DNA from: Sambucus nigra
Taxonomy: Eukaryota; Streptophyta; Magnoliopsida; Dipsacales; Adoxaceae
Direction: 5' to 3'
Assembly: GCA_949130495.1 (NCBI GenBank)
Contig: OX422213.1
Location: forward strand, 540,501,467-540,565,466
DNA length: 64,000 bases
Shown: piece after piece, positions 55,888-64,000 of the stretch
Numbering within the stretch: the stretch's first letter is position 1
Layout: each line of letters opens with the position of its first letter
Notes under the pieces: model-generated
Databases searched by the model: none
What the model was told of the DNA's origin: nothing
Seen by the model: only the letters and a program-made list of their open reading frames with translations
Made by a program: the position numbers and the translations under genes

Positions 55888-58800
55888 TGTAACACCCCGT
55901 CTAATTAAATACCTGGTAGCCACTCATTTATTAAACTAATACAGAATATCAAGTTGGTTCAGTCTTAGCATCACTGTCAAAAAACATTTAATCAATTACT
56001 AGCCACCTAATATTTAAAAAGAGAGGTGTCAAATTTTATTAATTATGTTAACAAATAAACAATAATTTATTTATAAACCATCAATCGCATAAACAATCTC
56101 ATATAAAAGCTCAACGATATGAAATAAAATAAGCCTGGAGTAAAAACTCCAATAATTAAGATGCTAGAGTAAATAATGTCCCAATACAAGAGTTTGAATA
56201 AATAATAAATAAAAAACTGAAAGCAACTACAACCTCTCAATAAGAATGGGCAACATGCCCTAACTTGTACAAATGACTCTGAAGGAATCAAGGATAAAAT
56301 GAGAGCATCTACTACCAAGATCCTGTAACTTCCACAACAGCTACAACACGTCATCAGAATGGAACTCCTATGCTTGGCGTCCCTGTGGCCGGGCACCTAA
56401 AATGTTTTACAAAGAAAAAATAGATTTGGAGGAAAACGGGTCAGAGCCCGATGTGAAAACAGTTTAAAATTTTAGCAAGTGTTTAAATTATAATTAAACA
56501 ACACATTATAAACACGTTATTTGCGTGCTCTCACATGAGTTTCTTACCTCTCAACTACTGTGCACGCCTAACGTATGCCTTTAACCCATCCTAGTAATGC
56601 CAATATCTAACTAGTTTGTACCACTCATGCCTTCGCATTCTAACATAGAGTATCTACACGTAACCCCCAAATAAGCCATATTTATAACCCATGTTCACAT
56701 TCATTAAAATAATTATCTCAAGTATTAATTAAATTCTCATTCTTAACCCATTCAAATATCTTAGTTATTCACATCTACTAAGCAACAATGAACCAGTCAC
56801 AAGTATATAAGTATATCACTCTCAGTACTTAAATACATATATGGAACCCCTAGGCTAAGCTGCGGTGCACGCATACTCTGCTATCAAATCTATATACATC
56901 ACGTACGTAAGGATCACGTGTTTCGAATCACTCAGGAACCGTCTAAATACAAATCACACATATTGGAGGTGAACATAGTTCACATACCCATGGGTCACGC
57001 ACATACCTACACTCCCATGGTCAGCTGACTTATCATCTCACCAATAAGTCATTCACAGCCCTATGTCCTTAACGTACCAGTCTAAATCCCCTCTAAGGCA
57101 CACAAGGATAAGAGGGTCCTTTTCCAAAATATAACTAACCTCCCATGATAGCAAGTATGGTAGGTATGTCATACACATAAGAAATCCGTACACTAGGCAT
57201 TCACACAACCTAAGTAATCATATTACTATATAAGTATTCACACATTTCATCTAGTAATGACTCGTATGTAGCAAGTTTATCCCGAACATAATACGTAATA
57301 TATTTCCAGCTTGATAACTCTCTTGTTATATCAATTTGAGTACTTAAACCTATCTCAAAAGGTTACTAGGTTTCTTATTAATTTTCGATATTATCTCAAC
57401 ACTTAAAGTCACTCCGTTCCCGCCCTTAACCTTACATCATCATAAATTTCCATTATAGTTTCAATTCTAACGCTTTCTAATCGTACCTCACTCGGTAGAC
57501 CCTCGTAAGCAATAGCAATCAATTTCGTAAGTTTTAACATTATCCGATAATAACTAAGACCCTACTGACTTTATCTAAGTCCCATAATATTATATTAATG
57601 ACCCTAATAACCAACATCAGCTTTGCAATAATCATTAAACCTTAAAGAGAAACAATTATAAAAAATCAGAAGGGTCGATCGATCGAAGAAAAGGGGTCGA
57701 TCGATCGATGGATGGATCGATCGACATTCTTGAGTTGATCGATCGATCAAGCAGGTATCAGCCCAGAATTTCTTAACAGTTACGGGTTCTCCTCTTTTTA
57801 CACCTCAAATTATTCATCCTAACGTCCAAAACTCACAACTAAGTATACTAATTATCATACTAACATGTTTACATCATTCCCCACGTTTTAGAATCATCAA
57901 AACAACATAGAACGTAAGTTTCTTGGATCAAAATACCCAATTTTCATATAAAATCCCTAGTTTTCCTACTTCTTCAAGAACATCACATAATTCAATGAAA
58001 TATCATAATTCTATACCCATAAATCATAAATTCGTGGTTGTTATCATGTCCAACATTAAACTACATGCAAGACCTACCCAAATTATGATTTAAACCTTTC
58101 AAATCCATTCAATTTTCATTATTCATGATAAATCTTCAATTCTATAATAACATGTAAAATATATGCATTGAATCTTTGCAAGATAAATCACTTGCCTGAA
58201 GATACCGATTCTGATCCGTTGATGACGTTATTGGTTGTTTTCCCCTCTCTTTTCGGTCACAAATCCGGCGGTGGTGGTGGTGTGTGTTGGTTATGGCTAT
58301 GGAATCCCTTGGAACTTCTCCTCTCTTCTTTTCTAACTGCTACTATGATTTTTGGTTGTGAAAACCCTAAGGGTCTCAAGTGTTGGCTGATAAAAACTAA
58401 CTTAAATTTGTGGGCCAATATTCACCTAAAAATAGGAATGACTAAAATACCCTCCCGGATTGTCGGTCATGCCTGAAAATGCCCCGGGACCCAAACTAAA
58501 TCCCCAGCTAGTGTTTTCTGACTATCTTGAACCTTCCGAACACGTTGGCGCACTCAAAAAGCTCATACGGATGATATAAAAATAAAATACTTTTAAATCC
58601 ATTAAATTGGGTCCTGACACGACTGACACGCATGTTCCAACTAAATTATCGAAACTGTCGTATTTTTAACTCACGACATTTTTAATAAATTCAATGATTA
58701 CATATTACCATAATCACTCAGTAATATTCAACAACATATTAATAACCAAATACTAACCCTCGTCTCGCTAGCATTTAAATCCGAATTAATTTTCCACTTA

Positions 58801-58894
58801 ATTATCCCAAAATAATTTAATAAATCCCATAATTAAAAACAATTCCATTTCATTAACCTCATACTTAAAAGCCATAAAAATACGGGGTATTACA
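55888..58894 (-). repeat. Gypsy LTR-2 of the minus-strand array
   Basis: 3007 bp, minus-strand start TGTAATACCCCG, end CGGGGTGTTACA. Collinear with 20072-23309 and, for the part in view, with 62993-64000. Contains the TCGATCGA array. A plus-strand frame at 58168-58476 is not a gene. Confidence 0.9.
57675..57750. promoter_or_regulatory. TCGATCGATCGA palindrome array in gypsy LTR
   Basis: Palindromes at 57675-57686, 57697-57708, 57717-57724 and 57735-57750 (TTGATCGATCGATCAA, perfect, centred on an AT step), with centres spaced 22, 18 and 22 bp. On the minus strand a TTTTTATAATTG box (57653-57664) lies about 20 bp downstream. Confidence 0.7.
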
Positions 58895-61143
58895 TACATC
58901 CCCCTAATAACAGAATTTCATCCCAAAATTCGAAAAAGTAAGGCATACCTCGAAAAATTAGGTATTCTCCAGTACTCAAAACAAAATATAAAGGAAGGCC
59001 TAATCATTAAAGCCCTCGCTTCACAACAAGCTTGTTTAACAGTCTTGATACTTTATCAGATTACACTTTAATAAATGCATCTCACGTTGTGCTCTTACTA
59101 AACAATATTCGAATAAAAATAGCCTATACATCATTGGCCGCATTATCTCAATATTATTGTGAGTCCGCACCTCACTACGCACTAACTCCCGTGTTTATCA
59201 AAACACCAAACTCCCATCCTGGAAGAAATCAATAAAACATCTGACTACTCTTGCCCATTCTTTGAATCTCTGTTCCCAGTGTTGTGACTTTTACACAAGG
59301 AAAAACCACTTCAGTCGGTTGGTCTTACACAAAGCATTCGTAAGCACCTTGTCCACCATAAATGGATACGGGTGCTTTCCCCCAACCCTACCATTAGGTA
59401 ATATCTTCTCCCCATTACTACAATATAACTCACTTACTAGTTATACCCTATTTAGAAATGAAAAGATCGCAATGAATTAAAAATTTCTTTCATACAATCC
59501 ACCAGTCGTCAATCACCTTACGCCTACACCTAGGGCTATAGGTGATACAACCCTCAGAACAAAGCGTTATTTCCACTACTTCTTGCTACCCCACGTTGAA
59601 GGTGAATTTAGGGGATCTCATATTGGTTTTGAATAATACTTCGTAGGATCACGTACCGGCGTGTTCACTATCTAATAGTGTAAATCACCCAAGTATATAA
59701 TCATTTCTCTCCTTCTGGACAACCTGCCCCACATATTCGAAGGAACTCGTTACTTATCTATAAGTTGGTAACCCCTCAAGGAAATTTACCAACTTGACAC
59801 TTCCATCCCTGGAATCTTTGGCTTGATACAAAATTATATAGTTGATCATCTAACCCCAACCATTCTACTACTTACTACACCCCTTTCAATGCCGACTTTC
59901 ACGTATAATTCTTCCCGTTAAGTGATACTTAATGATCTTCTTCTTCTCTCAACGTATACCAAAAGTTTCGACCCTTGCACTTTTCACCACGTTGTGCACA
60001 TATGGACCCTTTATACCTTATTGACATCCTCATTCTATTTACTCTTGAGTCACCCTCAACATTCGATTGGTCGAAACTCTACTCCAAATTGCCCATAATA
60101 ATTAAATATTTTTGTTCTCAAGAGATATCCCCTTATTAAATGGCTTTCCATTGCCCTTTCACCAAATTCGGACGTGCTACACTGATTACACATGAGCATA
60201 CTCATTAACACCTTCTCTTATGACGCTTAATCCCATAAGTAATAATTTCACCCATCTATATCCCTTCTTCCGGAGATCACTACATTAGTAAACCAACATG
60301 TCTAAACCTCTTATAACCCATGTATATGGATTTAAACATCATATACGCTTCATACATATTCCAAACTCTTTATTGCCGCTGCATTTACAACGTGGCTATA
60401 CCACTTGGGCGTTCTCAATCACCTCCGAATTTGAAATCTTAAATCCTCCTTAACCTCAATGCATCCTTCAACCTGCCGCAACAAAACCAACATTATCAGT
60501 ACTTACCTCGTAATTCACTAACAACTGGATCTACTGGCCTTACATCGTAATTTACCTTGTTAACTTCCCATTATAACTACTTACTTCCATAACGATCGAG
60601 GTATCCAATTTATGAACGAATGGTCAAACATCTCCCTACTACCAACCTTACGCTAAGTTTCATGTGTGGGATGTCTCGCAAAGAGAAATCCAAAAAAGGA
60701 ACCCCCCCGATACACTACTACCTAACATTATCGGTCATCGGGATCCGTTATGCCCTCAGTCCATAACATGTACCCCTACATTCCTATTTCTTGACAATCA
60801 AGTTACATCTCCTTCTGCAATTACACTTAGACAAGGAACTCCTTCTGAAAGACACTGTCTCTAAACATTGATGGAAATCACCTTCATAACATCATGCAAA
60901 TATAATTGGGGCTCTCGAAATCCCGTCCCCAGACACAAAACTATGAGTTTAAACTCCCAAATCTCTATAGGGTGATAAAATAATGCACTCTTCTTATTAC
61001 GACATCCTGAGTGTTAATTGTAATCACCAACTAAACCTTTTCGCTGACTAGTAAACCAATTGCATACGAATCATATCAATTAAATCCCTAAGCATACTGG
61101 GATTAAATATCCGAGACCATTATACCATTTAAAAATCAAAACA

Positions 61144-61148
<5 letters not shown>

Positions 61149-61188
<40 letters not shown>
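61149..61188. repeat. (TA)20 microsatellite
   Basis: Pure TA run at the position homologous to 54023-54094. Confidence 0.95.
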
Positions 61189-61190
<2 letters not shown>

Positions 61191-62978
61191 AAAGTACAAT
61201 TACGAGCTCGACCCTCTCACAGATGGGGCCTCGCAAGAACGAAACATTCACCCCAAGGTAGTAACCCCGATAAACTTACAGTACCCGCACACTATCGGTA
61301 TAATCATATATAAAACCATAAATAGGATAATATCATACTCGTATAAAACAGCACTAAAACGAGTAATTTCAATAAAGTATATACCGCTATCAATATACTC
61401 ATTCATCCTCCGTGGATGACAATAAACGTAACCCCACATTATCAGGGAAGATATTCACATAAATAATAAAATTACCGATACTCACTAAACTCGACTCTCA
61501 AGCAAAAATAACCATAATAAAAATTGTAGCAACTCGTTCATGCCACAAACAACATGCAACATCATATGAGGATATAACTCATACTTCTATCCTGACAATT
61601 GTCTTGGCTGCTCAAATGGTTCCTGGACTTAACACACCTGTCCGTACCAAATCGAATATTTCAATAACTGTTTCCCTTGCCAAATACAATACCTTTATCC
61701 CTACACTTACATTGAGAAACATTTATAATGCACTGGTTTCACTCCCCACAAAATACCTCTACACATACTCCACTTATCTTCGGTCACACTGACCATGTTA
61801 AGGTGGTCCTTCTCTCGGACGTTGGTAGTATCAGCTCTGATGACTACCTCCATTGTTCCCTTAGCTTGATGGACCTAAGGAACACGCTACTAGTTTCCAC
61901 ATCTCTTACTGAAATCACCATAGCTCGGTAATAATTCAGCTATCCAAATTATTTTAACGGGTTCTCCGTTGGGTCTTCCCCTTGTGGTGCTTCTCCAATA
62001 CCATTTTCCCAGTCTTACTCTGTAGAAATTCCTCGATTCTTGCATCTCCCCACCCAAGGAAACGTTTACCTCTAAATTAACACTACGCGACATTATTACC
62101 ATTTTCATTGACCGTCCAAGCAGAATTCCTCAGAAGAGCTAACAATTCTTCTTGTATGTAAATTCTCCCATTAATATCCTCTTCTCCATTTCACCTACTT
62201 CACCCGGTGTAAGGTTCGCTACATAATTAAATTTCTCCTCACAAAGTGAGCTCTGTCTGACCCTTTTGTGTGAGTTCAGAATAATATTCACCTTTCACCC
62301 TGAACATCTGATGAAGGAACTTATGGTCAAACCATACGTGTACGCCTTCTCTCGACGTCACAATTCACTTTTAAGTGTGGTGATTGTCTCTCACCATTGA
62401 AACTCCGCTCTTATGAGCCAAGAAAAATTTTCCTCAAATTTTCATTTTCTATTGGCCATACCCCGACATATGTCCAAGCCTTTGGATATATTACGTTCGT
62501 TTGGCTAGCACACGCCATCTCCGCATTTCGAGTATTTCCACTGCTGGTTCTCTTCAATGTTTCACCTAACTCTTTCTCTCCCATTCCAACCCTTTTGGGA
62601 GAGTCTCATTTGACCCCACTTTCTACTATAGTTGTTCCTGGAAGTCACAAGTCTCACCTTGGCCGTCTGTACCATCCTAGACTTCCGTGCCATAATATGG
62701 GTGACTTTAACTAGAGTCTTACTTCTTTACTAACTTAAATAACCTCAACTGATCTTTTGCCTCCTGTTGTTCGCCCAACTGTTTTCGCCTGACGTACTAC
62801 ATTGTTCGGCGCACGAACACACCCGATTGTAAATAAGATTCACTATTATTACATCATAGCAGGAGAACGAAATCTTACCAAAGAAATCAACAATCCTAAA
62901 CATAGGGCTCTATATCAAAGAAAGCTACACTGGAAGCATAATAAGCCGCACAGATCCTAAAGGACACTAGAACTTGAT

Positions 62979-62990
62979 GCTCCGATACCA
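62979..62990 (-). other. Primer-binding site of gypsy unit 1
   Basis: Identical to 55874-55885 (minus-strand TGGTATCGGAGC), next to LTR-1. Confidence 0.88.
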
Positions 62991-62992
62991 CC

Positions 62993-64000
62993 TGTAACAC
63001 CCCGTCTAATTAAATACCTGGTAGCCACTCCTTTATTAAACTAATACAGAATATCAAGTTGGTTCAATCTTAGCATCACTGTCAAAAAACATTTAATCAA
63101 TTACTAGCCACCTAATATTTAAAAAGAGAGGTGTCAAATTTTATTAATTATGTTAACAAATAAACAATAATTTATTTATAAACAATCAATCGCATATAAA
63201 ATCTCAACGAGATGAAATCAAATAAGTCTGGAGTAAACACTCCAATAATAAAGATGCTAGAGTAAATAATGTCCCAATACAAGAGTCTGAATAAATAATA
63301 AACCGAAAACTGAAAGCAACTACAACCTCTCAATAACATGGGTAGCATTCCCTAACTTGTACAAATGACTCTGAAGGAATCAAGGATAAAATGAGAGCGT
63401 CTACTACCAAGATCCTGTAACTTCCACAGCAGCTACAGCACGTCATCAGAATGGAACTCCTATGCTTGGCGTCCCTGTGGCTGGGCAACTAAAATGTTTT
63501 TACAAAACAAAAATTTATTTGGAGGAAAACGGGTCAGAGCCCGATGTGAAAACAGTTTAAAAGTTTAGCAAGTGTTTAAATTACAATTAAACAACACTTA
63601 TTATAAACACGTTATTTCCGTACTCTCACATGAGTTTCTTACCTCTCAACTACTGTGCACACCTAACGTATGCTTTTAACCGATCTTAGTTATGCCACTA
63701 TCTAACTAGTTTGTATCACTCATGCCTTCGCATTCTAACATAGAGTATCTACACGTAACCCCCAAATAAGCCATATTTATAGCCCATGTTCACATTCATT
63801 AAATTACTTATCTCAAGTATTAATTAAATTCTCATTCTTAACCCATTCAAATATCTTAGTTATTCACATCTACTAAGCAACAATGAACCAGTCACAAGTA
63901 CATAAGTATATCACTCTCAGTACTTAAATACATATATGGAACCCCTAGGCTAAGCTGAGGTGCACGCATACTCTGCTATCAAATCTATGTACATCACGTA
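62993..64000 (-). repeat. Gypsy LTR-1 of the minus-strand array (3' part in window)
   Basis: First 1008 bp of the LTR, nearly identical to 55888-56895. The element continues past the window edge. Confidence 0.9.

Larger units (their letters stand above)
58895..62992 (-). pseudogene. Decayed gypsy internal region, unit 1
   Basis: 4.1 kb with no long frame. The gag fragment of unit 2 recurs at about 62178-62240. The part 58895-59840, near the 3' end, has no counterpart in unit 2. The minus-strand GAAATTCTGTTATTAGGGGG at 58900-58919 is the end of pol and the polypurine tract. Confidence 0.65.
52722..64000 (-). mobile_element. Ty3/gypsy tandem array on the minus strand, about 7.1-kb period
   Basis: Reading the minus strand: LTR-1 (from beyond 64000 to 62993), primer-binding site, internal (62992-58895), LTR-2 (58894-55888), primer-binding site, internal (55887-52722, truncated). 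The internal copies align from 52722/59841 to 55887/62992 with very few differences, and the LTR parts 55888-56895 and 62993-64000 are equally alike. The offset is 7119 bp at the left and 7105 bp at the LTR. Two units share an LTR. The right end lies outside the window. Confidence 0.9.

Noticed and set aside
57675..57750. Spaced palindromes considered as a CRISPR array
   Set aside because: Plant nuclear DNA, repeats of 8-16 bp, spacers under 15 bp and no cas genes; they are LTR promoter-region palindromes.

Overview
The window reads as AT-rich, repeat-dense intergenic DNA of a flowering plant, probably a eudicot; I cannot name the species. The evidence is plant-type LTR retrotransposons with primer-binding sites for plant initiator tRNA-Met and tRNA-Asp, plus CACTA (En/Spm) transposons carrying TNP2-, DUF4218-, DUF4216- and Transposase_24-like coding remnants. 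I find no convincing host gene, tRNA, rRNA or CRISPR array. Nearly everything is mobile DNA, and most coding sequence is broken.

Layout. 1-1773: the 3' part of a Ty3/gypsy LTR. 1774-17196: a CACTA transposon fragment with its TNP2 gene on the minus strand. That gene is split by a gag-less Copia element (3510-14366), which is itself split by a Tat/Athila-like non-autonomous LTR element (5495-11775). The same CACTA fragment also holds a 1.05-kb fold-back palindrome (15701-16745). 17197-29179: a second, more complete CACTA with both terminal inverted repeats. On its minus strand it carries TNP2 and then a second transposase-type gene. A truncated Ty3/gypsy element (20072-24035) interrupts it, and that element carries a hAT-type MITE. 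29180-30439: a third CACTA end, perhaps the far end of the first fragment. 30852-46945: a plus-strand gypsy array in the order LTR, internal, LTR, internal. Its first LTR holds a solo LTR (31983-33466) and a gag-only Copia element (34248-39413), each with a perfect 5-bp target duplication. 47656 to about 50660: another decayed Copia with gag remnants and repeated primer-binding sites. 50660-52721: gypsy, LTR-like and LINE-like scraps. 52722-64000: a minus-strand tandem gypsy array with a period of about 7.1 kb.

The elements are mostly parasites of parasites. The Copia members form a series: gag nearly readable (35427-36810), gag decayed (48918-49696), gag gone (3510-14366). None encodes protease, integrase or reverse transcriptase, so all would need enzymes from elsewhere.

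The most interesting signal is regulatory. The LTRs of several different families (three Copia, two Tat/Athila-like, one gypsy) each carry an array of self-complementary motifs centred on TCGA, except that one gypsy palindrome is centred on an AT step. In most families a candidate TATA box lies about 20-150 bp downstream. Neighbouring palindromes are mostly 20-22 bp apart, or at larger steps close to whole helical turns. The outer bases of the palindrome differ by family: CGAATCGATTCG, GTCGTTCGAACGAC, ACCGGTCGACCGGT, TCGATCGATCGA. In the two related Tat-like LTRs the palindrome type has been swapped while the architecture stayed the same.
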